Part shown: one piece after another, positions 58,601-62,390 of the stretch
Layout of the letters: every line of letters begins with the position of its first letter
Position numbering within the stretch: the stretch's first letter is position 1
From: Nyssa sinensis
Taxonomy: Eukaryota; Streptophyta; Magnoliopsida; Cornales; Nyssaceae
DNA: 64,000 nt
Assembly: GCA_008638375.1 (NCBI GenBank)
Contig: CM018050.1
Location: 32,398,220 to 32,462,219 of the forward strand
Direction of reading: 5' to 3'
The notes under the pieces: generated by a model
Told to the model about the DNA's origin: nothing
Database searches by the model: none
The model's input: only the letters and a program-made list of their open reading frames with translations
Made by a program: the position numbers and the translations under genes

Positions 58601-61180
58601 TTATTCATTTGAAAAGCAAATGGATAATATCTTTTACCAGCTTCTAAAATTATTTCTAATACGAAAAAAAAATGTTTCTACTATTTCGGTATGTTTCCAC
58701 TAGTTTTAATATGTTTCCATGGAAAGATGTGAATTTCAGTATTCTACTAGTATGTCGTTTCAGGTTCATTGAGAAACAGAAACGTTTTGGCCGTTTCGAT
58801 GGAAAAGATACTAAATTTTGATCCTTGCTTCCCACCACTACCTTGCCAAATCACTAAACCCTCCTCAATCAACCACATCTTAGCAAGCCTGAAAGGGTTT
58901 CCCCCCTTTGAACTCCATTGCTATCCAGCTTTACAGGAATATGACCCAAACCTGAACTTTAATGAGCCAACTGAGATGCGTCCAAGAAATTATCCCAATC
59001 CAGAGATATAAAGGACCTACCCTTTCTACATAAAGTAGGGATATCTCTATTATTCAACCATGGATAATAGTGACTATATCTATTATAAATCAGGCACTGA
59101 AGTGAACTATTTGAACCACACTTCTATGATCATTAAAATTGAACACAACATTAATACCTACCCCCCCCCCCCCCCCCAAAAAAAAAAAAAAAAAAAACAA
59201 AAAAGAGAGAAAGAGAGAGAAAATGGCTTCTAAATGAAGACTTCTTCTCTCAGAGAATCTCACTACCCACAATGCCACATGTAGTTTCAAATTTCAAGAG
59301 CTTTCCATGGTTGACTGAAGGATATAGGAGTGGAACTAGTGATTTAATGAACTAGTAGCTCAAATGCAAAAATCTTCAAAGATCCTTTCACGAGTTTTTT
59401 TCTTAAAAAGAATCCTTCAACAGACACAGTTGTAGACAAGTCTGAATTATTTGCTGTATCAGGTGGTGGGGAAAATTACAGAACTATATAAATCAAGGGT
59501 TTCAGGACAAAATTTGCTTAATATGAACTTAACATAAATTAATATGAGAAATTCCCTCACAAGAATATTGTTGTTTGTATCTGTACTTTTGCAAAAATGA
59601 AATATGTACTCTTTCATAAACCCAAGAAATGGGGAAAAAATAAAATTTATTAATATTGTAATGTTTGATGCTGATTTAGTAAGAAACCAGACCCGAGTCT
59701 GGATAAATGCCAATAAGTATGTGAGTTAAAAACAAATTTCTTTCATCACAAAATTCACTAAGTCAACATATCCATCGGCAAAGAGAGTGAGTCCTCTGCC
59801 ACTGCTACATAACTCTAAGACAGCAAAAGGAAGCGTATACATAAAAAGGGCAGTCCTAGTGCACGAGGCTTCTACCACTGCCGGGTCTGGGAAAGATTAG
59901 ATGCTAAGAAGCACGGATACGGACACGGGACACGGATACGACACGACACGGACACGTAGACACGTTATTTCTCAAAAAAGTAGGACACGGACACGTTAGA
60001 GACACGTTGAATATATATAAATTTTTATATTTTTTATATGATCATATAATAAAAATCTAATGTTATTTCAATTAAACTTGGCATAAAAACACACAAATTT
60101 TAAAAATATTATTAAGATATTAAAATAACAAAGCCATTAAATAAAAATTAAAGAATTTATTTATTTAATTATCAATATCCATGATTCAAGTGTCCGGACA
60201 CGTGTCCGGAAAGTGTCCGAGAGTGTCGGTGTCCGACACGTGTCCGACACGGACACGTGAGCCAAAGTAGAGTATCCGTGCTTCTTAGATTAGATGTTTG
60301 CAGCCTTACCTCCACAAATGCCACGACCTCCAGGTCATAGTGGACTATTGTCCCAAGGCCTGTCCTCAAGGAACATTCAGTCCTAAAGGAAATTCATTTA
60401 TTTTTAAACATGAGTCAATTTACGGAAAACAAGATGATTTCTAATGAGATAGGCCTGAAGTATTATATGTCTAGTGTGTAAAATATAAAAAAGAATTGAT
60501 TCCACTACACAACTAAAACTGAATTTTATGAAGACTTCCCAGGGTAATTTGCATATTGCTACAATCCAACAATGAGACAAATCATATAAGAGGAACACCT
60601 AGTATATTTAACATCTCCTGAAGTATAGTGCTTATGAGAATATCAAGAATCATGCAGGCTGCACAAGCAAATGGTCCACACATGCTACTTTCTCTTTTTA
60701 TGAAATATAAGTTGCATGTGCTGTCATGGGCAAAACAATGATGTTAAACATAAATTAGTGACTTGAATCCAAGTACATGATGACCTCCATTGCCAGTCTC
60801 CATCAAGTGCACATGAATGCAATGTTCAGAGCCCATTGACAGTATAAAATAGTATGGCAAGCCCCACATGTCTGTACCTCATCAAATATCCATTTGCAAG
60901 CACCAGACTGTTGCAAGAGGCGAATATATTTGAATAGCAGCGCCACAATATCTTCAACATGCTCTGTGATTAAATTTAAGGGGATCAATATAAATTTACA
61001 AAATGTTACAGGAATTAAACCTTGAGTTTCACACCCCCCCCCCGGTTTTCAAAAAAAGGGGAAAAGAATATAACTACAAATACTAACCGTGACCAGCATC
61101 AGTCAGATCAATAAATACATGAAAGAAAGAGAAATCAAAATTCCAGTCTGCTTCACCAGCAGATAAACTTGTAGCCCAAC
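15649..61180 (-). CDS. Insulin-degrading-enzyme-like M16A zinc metalloprotease (partial, 16 exons, frameshifted)
   Basis: Sixteen exons on the minus strand (listed separately) give about 667 codons matching the C-terminal two thirds of plant IDE-like proteins, best the peroxisomal type known from Arabidopsis (At2g41790, recalled). IDE enzymes are clamshell zinc peptidases that degrade short peptides. The catalytic HxxEH half would be encoded beyond 64000. Visible family blocks include [88 protein letters not shown] and [14 protein letters not shown]; the last holds the conserved Arg and Tyr used in substrate binding. All junctions are GT-AG and phase-consistent except exon 27923-28125, which has one extra base and a premature TGA. 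The C-terminus ends SSIGI after an internal MKL. Several introns exceed 4 kb through transposon insertion. Treat it as an intact gene only if the frameshift proves to be a sequence error. Confidence 0.93.
16045..16130 (-). mobile_element. Short RTE LINE 3'-end fragment
   Basis: CTTATCCCAACTATTTGGGATCGG, here in two pieces CTTATCCCAACTA and TTTGGGATCGG, is the reverse complement of the widespread plant RTE tail CCCAAATAGTTGGGATAAG. A plus-strand relative ends near 40220. It lies in the last intron of the M16 gene. Confidence 0.5.
16324..16446 (-). CDS. M16 protease exon o
   Basis: It encodes [20 protein letters not shown], then [21 protein letters not shown], 41 codons in phase 0. The intron before it (16447-18942) holds a LINE fragment. 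Confidence 0.94.
16640..17460 (+). mobile_element. 5'-truncated L1 LINE with zinc-binding RT tail
   Basis: In broken frames it reads [25 protein letters not shown] and [20 protein letters not shown], then a WRASK...IWRIA stretch. This is the zf-RVT domain found at the C-terminus of plant L1 reverse transcriptases (CxxC then HLLxxC). It ends at a poly-A tract (about 17447-17460). Stops and frameshifts make it dead. The 5' boundary near 16640 is approximate and I found no clear target duplication. Confidence 0.82.
18578..18711. repeat. Repeated 31-mer, 103-bp period
   Basis: The 31 bases starting GGGTTTATATAATAGCAATC occur at 18578-18608 and again at 18681-18711, followed by diverged copies of the neighbouring sequence. 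It looks like a local tandem duplication inside the intron 16447-18942. Confidence 0.8.
18943..19029 (-). CDS. M16 protease exon n
   Basis: It encodes [20 protein letters not shown] followed by NEMSNDEFK, 29 codons in phase 0, with donor AAG|GTGAG. Confidence 0.93.
19101..19152 (-). CDS. M16 protease exon m
   Basis: This short exon of 52 nt completes an Arg codon and encodes [17 protein letters not shown]. The flanking introns are only 80 and 71 bp. Confidence 0.93.
19233..19357 (-). CDS. M16 protease exon l
   Basis: It encodes [20 protein letters not shown] followed by [21 protein letters not shown], and ends in phase 2. [12 protein letters not shown] carries the Arg and Tyr known to contact substrate in IDE family structures. 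Confidence 0.95.
19826..19992 (-). mobile_element. tRNA-derived SINE-like copy 1
   Basis: Read on the minus strand it begins with an A-box-like region (GGAGCATGGTAAAATGC). A B-box-like GGTTCAAATC follows (19934-19943), then a body shared with the copy at 20438-20600. That layout is the pol III promoter arrangement of tRNA-derived SINEs. Confidence 0.5.
20438..20600 (-). mobile_element. tRNA-derived SINE-like copy 2
   Basis: On the minus strand the A-box TGGTGCAATGG (20585-20595) is followed by AAAATGCTTGGAC and a B-box-like GATTTGAGCC. The body shares TTTGACATT, TTGCACAAA and TGGCTA with copy 1 on the plus strand. It is diverged, with no coding potential. Confidence 0.52.
21376..21527 (+). 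repeat. 5' LTR of copia A
   Basis: It starts TGTTAGTATTAATG and ends ATTTAACT directly before the PBS at 21528. The usual CA end is mutated or absent in both LTRs. Confidence 0.92.
21528..21539 (+). other. Primer binding site of copia A
   Basis: TGGTATCAGAGC is complementary to the 3' end of initiator tRNA-Met, the usual primer of plant copia elements. Confidence 0.9.
22309..23100 (+). pseudogene. copia A Gag, degenerate
   Basis: It starts [20 protein letters not shown] and KLNGLNYLA, then hits a stop. Gag-like blocks continue in several frames. The zinc knuckle near 23047-23092 ([15 protein letters not shown]) has lost its second cysteine to tyrosine. Confidence 0.8.
23300..26340 (+). pseudogene. 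copia A Pol, degenerate
   Basis: In order: the protease motif is WVINSGA where the family has WVIDSGA, so the catalytic Asp is lost (about 23325-23345). A GAG-pre-integrase region follows. The integrase core has SDNALEY and NGVAERKH (24056-24180). The RT keeps [11 protein letters not shown] (about 25475). RNase H has [18 protein letters not shown] (about 25886) and the [10 protein letters not shown] block. Many in-frame stops, typically CAG-to-TAG and TGG-to-TAG changes, show long decay. Confidence 0.88.
26344..26504 (+). repeat. Polypurine tract and 3' LTR of copia A
   Basis: GAGGGGGAG (26344-26352) abuts the right LTR (26353-26504). The LTR end ATTTAACT is followed by the CATTC duplication. 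Confidence 0.9.
26505..26585 (-). mobile_element. SINE-like copy 3, probably cut by the copia element
   Basis: The same head, GCTTGGTGCAATGGTAAAA, occurs on the minus strand (A-box at 26562-26572). Its body runs straight into the right edge of the copia insertion at 26504, so the rest of the SINE may lie left of 21376. Confidence 0.4.
26586..27624. other. Intronic DNA with a purine-rich tract
   Basis: This is intron sequence of the M16 gene. It contains a long A/G-rich stretch at about 26880-27050 and an (AACAAT)n-like run at about 27203-27229. I recognise no gene or element. Confidence 0.5.
27625..27833 (-). CDS. M16 protease exon k
   Basis: It encodes (G)[20 protein letters not shown], then [17 protein letters not shown], ending [11 protein letters not shown]. 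The donor is CAG|GTACAT. It is the start of the C-terminal M16 lobe and precedes the 8.3-kb intron 19358-27624. Confidence 0.94.
27923..28125 (-). CDS. M16 protease exon j, with +1 frameshift
   Basis: The exon reads [20 protein letters not shown] and on to LQDQTWPW, then meets an in-frame TGA at 28020-28018. After one extra base (about 28023) the family frame resumes as [20 protein letters not shown] and runs to ECYVA. The exon is 203 nt, but the flanking phases (0 in, 1 out) require 3n+1, which independently confirms a one-base excess. Confidence 0.9.
28600..29825. repeat. Gypsy-like LTR fragment, left part of a split repeat
   Basis: Noncoding sequence with recurring blocks such as GGGACCTAGAGGGGGTCCCAC and AAAATACCCCTA resembles the interior of the possible LTR at 1133-4043 (GGTCC...AAAATACCCC blocks). 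It appears to continue at about 36245 after the nested LINE and copia insertions. The boundaries and family are inference. Confidence 0.4.
29826..29865 (-). mobile_element. 3' tail of a nested L1 LINE
   Basis: This short stretch ends in ATATATTTTTTGGATAAGCA, the poly-T and TTGATAAG-like 3' end of a minus-strand plant LINE. Its body resumes at 35570 on the other side of the copia element; the GAAAT bases at 29861-29865 are the copia target duplication. Confidence 0.6.
29866..30052 (-). repeat. 3' LTR of copia B
   Basis: On the plus strand it reads TGAAACCAAGAAAG ... TTCTGTAACA. It is bounded by the TSD GAAAT on the left and the polypurine tract on the right. Confidence 0.94.
30060..31368 (-). 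pseudogene. copia B reverse transcriptase and RNase H, two frames
   Basis: The RT (from about 31368) has the [28 protein letters not shown] and [11 protein letters not shown] blocks. RNase H follows with [37 protein letters not shown] and [15 protein letters not shown], ending INIYAPA. There is a stop near 30856 and a frame change near 30433-30554. The catalytic motifs themselves look intact. Confidence 0.92.
31646..33285 (-). pseudogene. copia B protease and integrase region
   Basis: On the minus strand it has [12 protein letters not shown] (protease), a GAG-pre-integrase block with CRLGHPSLP and C-E-S-C, and the integrase core with [16 protein letters not shown] and [13 protein letters not shown] supplying the D, D and E residues. 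A frameshift follows near 32280. The linker then continues with [10 protein letters not shown] after a long proline-rich run (about 31800-31870), and leads to the [12 protein letters not shown] block before RT. Confidence 0.92.
33382..33634 (-). pseudogene. copia B Gag C-terminal part with zinc knuckle
   Basis: A glycine-rich segment leads into [15 protein letters not shown], a canonical CX2CX4HX4C knuckle. Upstream (to the right) the frame is cut by the MITE at 33635. Confidence 0.9.
33635..34318. mobile_element. hAT-type MITE, family GAAAC copy 1 (684 bp)
   Basis: It begins CAAGGATCAAAG and ends TTTTGATCCGAGG, giving imperfect terminal inverted repeats. CTCGTGG is duplicated on both sides (33628-33634 and 34319-34325), 7-8 bp. 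Both arms are dense in GAAAC/GTTTC units (such as GAAACGTTTCCG), while the centre is AT-rich and noncoding. Three more copies in the window share the ends and the arms. An 8-bp TSD is diagnostic of the hAT superfamily. It interrupts gag of copia B and so is younger than that element. Confidence 0.88.
34326..35083 (-). pseudogene. copia B Gag N-terminal part
   Basis: It begins about 34903 with [20 protein letters not shown], then [20 protein letters not shown]. It stops at a TAG near 34712 and continues as [20 protein letters not shown], ...[28 protein letters not shown] and [14 protein letters not shown]. This is the UBN2-type Gag of copia elements. The MITE insertion at 34318 truncates it. 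Confidence 0.9.
35366..35564 (-). repeat. PBS and 5' LTR of copia B
   Basis: The 5' LTR is 35378-35564, with its terminal CA changed to TA at 35563-35564. The PBS (35366-35377) is the complement of the initiator tRNA-Met 3' end. Confidence 0.93.
35570..36240 (-). mobile_element. 5'-truncated L1 LINE, zf-RVT region
   Basis: On the minus strand (36156-35749) it reads [20 protein letters not shown], then [27 protein letters not shown] and ending [18 protein letters not shown]. This is the zinc-binding domain at the end of plant L1 reverse transcriptases. The 3' UTR is split by copia B, with the remaining tail at 29826-29865. The 5' truncation point near 36240 is approximate. Confidence 0.87.
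36245..37690. repeat. Gypsy-like LTR fragment, right part of a split repeat
   Basis: Noncoding sequence ending GGTTGTGACA (about 37688) has blocks parallel to those in 1133-4043: a TGCGAGTCATGAGAATGGCAGG stretch, here cited as GAGTCATGAGAATGGC, in the position of the GAGCTGACCCC block there. No matching 5-bp TSD was found. That it is continuous with 28600-29825 is an inference from type and position. Confidence 0.4.
37872..37976 (-). CDS. M16 protease exon i
   Basis: It encodes [20 protein letters not shown] and on to [12 protein letters not shown], 35 codons in phase 0, with donor AAG|GTAAG. The GYNHKL block joins exon h directly in the family, so no exon is missing between them. Confidence 0.94.
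37977..39640. other. Intronic DNA, nothing recognised
   Basis: This is intron of the M16 gene. A frame resembling a spliced exon on the minus strand near 38665-38730 was considered and dropped. I see no transposon ends here. Confidence 0.45.
39640..40225 (+). mobile_element. RTE-clade LINE, 3' fragment
   Basis: In broken plus-strand frames it reads like [48 protein letters not shown] and [13 protein letters not shown], the characteristic C-terminus of plant RTE polymerases. It ends with CCCAAATAATTGGGATAAGGC, quoted as CCCAAATAATTGGGATAAG, the usual RTE tail. Stops make it inactive. Confidence 0.85.
40230..41060 (+). mobile_element. Copia remnant: LTR-like DNA plus RNase H
   Basis: It starts with an LTR-like TGTTGAATGTTGATAC block containing CCCACATTGATTGGGTGGG. 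From about 40517 it encodes [20 protein letters not shown] and [20 protein letters not shown], then a [14 protein letters not shown] block: copia RNase H with stops. A second LTR-like stretch runs from about 40870. It is internally deleted and has no PBS. Confidence 0.72.
41061..42100. other. Intronic DNA; possible LINE leader at the right end
   Basis: No gene is visible. At about 41996-42055 an imperfect tandem repeat of GTTTTGAAGNATTGGAGGCTT precedes the LINE fragment and may be its leader. Confidence 0.4.
42101..43170 (+). mobile_element. L1 LINE 3' fragment, split by a hAT MITE
   Basis: The left piece (to 42365) encodes [17 protein letters not shown], followed in a shifted frame by [20 protein letters not shown]. 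The right piece (from 43052) continues [16 protein letters not shown] and VHSATPPPP sequence before the 3' UTR. This is the end of an L1 reverse transcriptase. The two pieces are separated exactly by the MITE at 42366-43051. Confidence 0.72.
42366..43051. mobile_element. hAT-type MITE, family GAAAC copy 2 (686 bp)
   Basis: It has ends CAAGGATCAAAA ... TTTGATCCTTG with a perfect 8-bp TSD CATACCCC (42358-42365 and 43052-43059). It runs in the opposite orientation to copy 1. The arms are rich in GGAAACG and TTTCGG units, the middle is AT-rich, and there is no coding sequence. Confidence 0.94.
43579..43607. repeat. (AT)n microsatellite
   Basis: About 14 AT units lie next to a C-rich stretch, in the intron before M16 exon h. 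Confidence 0.9.
43745..43806 (-). CDS. M16 protease exon h
   Basis: It completes an Ala codon, then encodes [20 protein letters not shown]. It ends in phase 0 before the 5.8-kb intron 37977-43744. Confidence 0.93.
44043..44232 (-). CDS. M16 protease exon g
   Basis: It encodes [33 protein letters not shown] and [12 protein letters not shown], and ends in phase 1. This is the M16 middle domain, strongly conserved. Confidence 0.95.
44326..44421 (-). CDS. M16 protease exon f
   Basis: It encodes [20 protein letters not shown] followed by [12 protein letters not shown], 32 codons in phase 0, with acceptor TTTACAG and donor AAG|GTATG. The [10 protein letters not shown] block matches the start of the M16 middle domain. 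Confidence 0.94.
44544..44646 (-). CDS. M16 protease exon e
   Basis: It completes the Arg codon, then encodes [20 protein letters not shown] and on to SDSMIQ. The EPWYGTAY block is a conserved signature of plant IDE-like proteins. Confidence 0.94.
45203..46318 (-). mobile_element. Copia remnant (3' LTR plus RNase H and RT pieces)
   Basis: An LTR-like block (about 45203-45372) is followed by a complement of a polypurine tract and, on the minus strand, decayed RNase H. Then comes an RT/connection piece at 46067-46318 with [27 protein letters not shown] and DANHCL blocks. The 5' half is missing, so no TSD can be tested. Confidence 0.75.
46319..47480 (+). mobile_element. Copia-derived fragments with a PBS, internally deleted
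   Basis: TGGTATCAGAGCC at about 46532 follows an LTR-like sequence (46303-46531), marking the start of a plus-strand copia element. Gag is not readable. Near 47358-47392, [11 protein letters not shown] is the usual C-terminus of copia Pol, followed by a purine tract and a TGTTGAAGTACTAGG LTR-like start at about 47402. The left and right LTR-like parts do not match, so two elements or a rearrangement may be present. Confidence 0.55.
47481..49299. other. Intronic DNA, nothing firm
   Basis: AT-rich intron sequence of the M16 gene. I see no domain, TIR or RNA gene that I can support. Confidence 0.45.
49300..49403 (-). CDS. M16 protease exon d
   Basis: It encodes [20 protein letters not shown] and on to NELTPNHV, and ends in phase 2 (AG of an Arg codon). 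The acceptor is TTTTTTTCAG and the donor GTCAG|GTGAG. Confidence 0.93.
49993..50079 (-). CDS. M16 protease exon c
   Basis: It encodes [20 protein letters not shown] and on to ALNMQ, 29 codons in phase 0. The acceptor (GATGAAG) has a weak pyrimidine tract, but the frame joins exon b exactly as in the family (...FDE|LAAICE). Confidence 0.88.
50560..52082 (-). mobile_element. Long L1 LINE, 3' third (zf-RVT and RT C-terminus)
   Basis: The poly-T at about 50571-50582 is the poly-A tail of a minus-strand LINE. Upstream on that strand are [20 protein letters not shown] and [14 protein letters not shown] (zf-RVT). Further up, near 51700-52000, is a decayed TYLGFL...GGRLTL block, the region after the polymerase core. 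The element continues at 55973 beyond the copia insertion. Confidence 0.85.
52232..53020. mobile_element. Insertion in the left LTR of copia C, possible TIR transposon
   Basis: The LTR sequence stops near 52231 and similar sequence (GTTTTCTAAATCAT against GTTGTCTAAAATAT in the right LTR) resumes near 53022. The inserted DNA has partly inverted ends (ATGATTTTCC left, GAAAATCATAT right, and TGTGTTTCAAAA against TTTTGAAACACA). It also holds a GC-richer block at 52330-52740 of unknown origin. The superfamily is unresolved. Confidence 0.38.
53215..55728 (+). pseudogene. copia C Pol, degenerate
   Basis: A start-like [17 protein letters not shown] leads to a protease motif [11 protein letters not shown]. 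Sequence then jumps to the integrase block [15 protein letters not shown], so the catalytic Asp residues of integrase are deleted. RT follows, but the YVDD box has its Tyr codon changed to TAA (54820-54822). RNase H ends with [16 protein letters not shown] and NQLADVFTK. It is clearly inactive. Confidence 0.9.
55973..56460 (-). mobile_element. Long L1 LINE, RT core segment
   Basis: Minus-strand reading gives [13 protein letters not shown], then [19 protein letters not shown] and [14 protein letters not shown] blocks of a LINE reverse transcriptase. It lies between copia C on the left and hAT MITE copy 3 on the right. Confidence 0.85.
56469..57305. mobile_element. hAT-type MITE, family GAAAC copy 3 (837 bp)
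   Basis: It has ends CAAGGATCGAAA ... TTTTGATCCTAG and a perfect 8-bp TSD GTCTCATC (56461-56468 and 57306-57313). It has the same orientation as copy 1. It is longer through extra AT-rich central DNA shared in part with copy 4. It interrupts the LINE RT. Confidence 0.94.
57314..58112 (-). mobile_element. Long L1 LINE, RT N-terminal segment
   Basis: On the minus strand it reads [20 protein letters not shown] and [17 protein letters not shown], preceded upstream by [19 protein letters not shown]. These are the hallmark of the RT start and linker in plant L1 elements. Frames are broken. Confidence 0.88.
58121..58827. mobile_element. hAT-type MITE, family GAAAC copy 4 (707 bp)
   Basis: It has ends CAAGAATCAAAA ... 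TTTTGATCCTTG and a perfect 8-bp TSD CTTCCCAC (58113-58120 and 58828-58835). It is oriented like copy 2. The subterminal GAAAC units are more decayed than in copies 1 and 2. Confidence 0.94.
58836..59030 (-). mobile_element. Long L1 LINE, endonuclease end (5' truncated)
   Basis: The minus strand reads [12 protein letters not shown], then [18 protein letters not shown], resembling the SDHFPVLLDS region at the end of the L1 endonuclease. The LINE similarity stops near 59030, probably at its 5' truncation. Confidence 0.72.
59161..59224. repeat. Poly-C and poly-A low-complexity tract
   Basis: About 17 C residues (59161-59177) are followed by about 19 A residues and an AG-rich stretch. The run lengths may be unreliable in assembly. 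Confidence 0.9.
59904..60288. mobile_element. hAT-type MITE rich in ACACG repeats (385 bp)
   Basis: Its terminal inverted repeats are CTAAGAAGCACGGATAC on the left and the inverse on the right, perfect over at least 16 bases. The TSD ATTAGATG is perfect (59896-59903 and 60289-60296). Both arms contain many GGACACG/CGTGTCC units and the centre is AT-rich. It is unrelated to the GAAAC family but shares the same design. It lies in the intron 50080-60877 of the M16 gene. Confidence 0.95.
60878..60963 (-). CDS. M16 protease exon b
   Basis: It encodes (E)[20 protein letters not shown] and on to KWIFDE, between acceptor CACAG and donor GAG|GTACAG. The intron to exon a is only 124 bp, whereas the next intron (50080-60877) is 10.8 kb. 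Confidence 0.92.
61088..61180 (-). CDS. M16 protease exon a (most 5' in the window)
   Basis: It encodes [20 protein letters not shown] and on to LTDAGH, from the large C-terminal part of the first M16 half. It starts two bases into a Gly codon, so a further upstream exon outside the window must supply that codon. It ends with the G of the next Glu codon. The donor is CACG|GTTAG. Confidence 0.9.
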
Positions 61181-61429
61181 CTGCAAAATTTTATTTAAGT
61201 AGCCAAATCAAACCACCTATCTTGAAAAAGGAAAAAAAAAAAAAAAAGGAAAAGGAAAACATGAATTGCAAGGAGAAAAGTTGTGGGGAAAAAAAGAGCT
61301 ACGGAAGCCTCATAAATATTGTCTTCATACATAACCAACAAAACCATATATGCCAACTACTTGGAACCAGCTTCAGTCCCTTTTCACCATTCAGCCTATA
61401 ATTAAACAAGCATGTCCTCTTCAGCCCTC

Positions 61430-61620
61430 CTACCTTTTCCTCACTACCTCAATCCACAGTTCTTTTTCATACATCTAATACTTGCAATTCCTTCAAAGTT
61501 CCAGTGAAATCATATCAATCCTACTAGTCCATTCACTCAATAGTCTTCATTGCACATGACAAATCCATTTAGATGGCTTTCCAACATTTGGTCCTCATCA
61601 GTGGTACTTCTAACTAGTTA
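61430..61620. repeat. Possible RTE-derived fragment
   Basis: The TTGCACATGACAAATCCATT block and its neighbours resemble sequence I associate with plant RTE 3' regions. Support is weak and no coding is visible. Confidence 0.28.
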
Positions 61621-62390
61621 ATTTATTTATTTTGATAAGAAACAAAAGTATTAAAAAGGTGGACAGTATAAGGGTAAGAATCTTTCCAAATCAGGAAATT
61701 AAGAACAACACTTTTCTTTTTGAAAGTCCCGTTTCCCAACTGGCACTTCGAACTTAAATCTTACTCCATTGGGGTGACAGGAGGACTTACTACTGAAGCT
61801 GACGACTAGTGGTATCAATGATTTATCGAATTTAGTGTTTAAATAAATGGATGCTTGAAGTTGACAAGTTGTAGCTGAGTTGAGAGTTAAGATTTTCTCA
61901 AATGGTCATGACTTTATCAAATCGAGATAATTTGTTCTTTTGAGCCCAGGTCATAAAAAATCGTCTGAGGACTCCTTTGGAATGAAAAATTAATAGTGTA
62001 CGGTATAACACTATAACCTTTCAAAAGAATTCCTTCAAATGGTTAAAAAAGGATAGGAGAATAATAATAATAATAATAAAAGAACCTCCCAAAAGGTGTG
62101 CCTTCTTGCACCTCTAGGCTTGCTAAAAGGCACACCCTTCATGGCTTAAGCCTGTACCAAATAAGGGGCGTAGCCCAGAATTTGAGAGAGCTCGAATAGT
62201 GCCTAAACACACATTTAATAACATGAAGAAAAATAAATCAAATCCAATTATTAAGTGAATAACATCCAATTCAATGTCAAACTTCAGCATCATTGTCTAA
62301 GTACAATCCATGTTTGCTAATAGACACGAGCAGAATTCTGCAACTAGATTCCAATTCAGAACAACTGACTATAACCATTAGCCAAAGTTT

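Noticed and set aside
60172..60369. Open frame over CGTGTCC repeats
   Set aside because: It is produced by the subterminal repeats of the hAT MITE and is not a gene.
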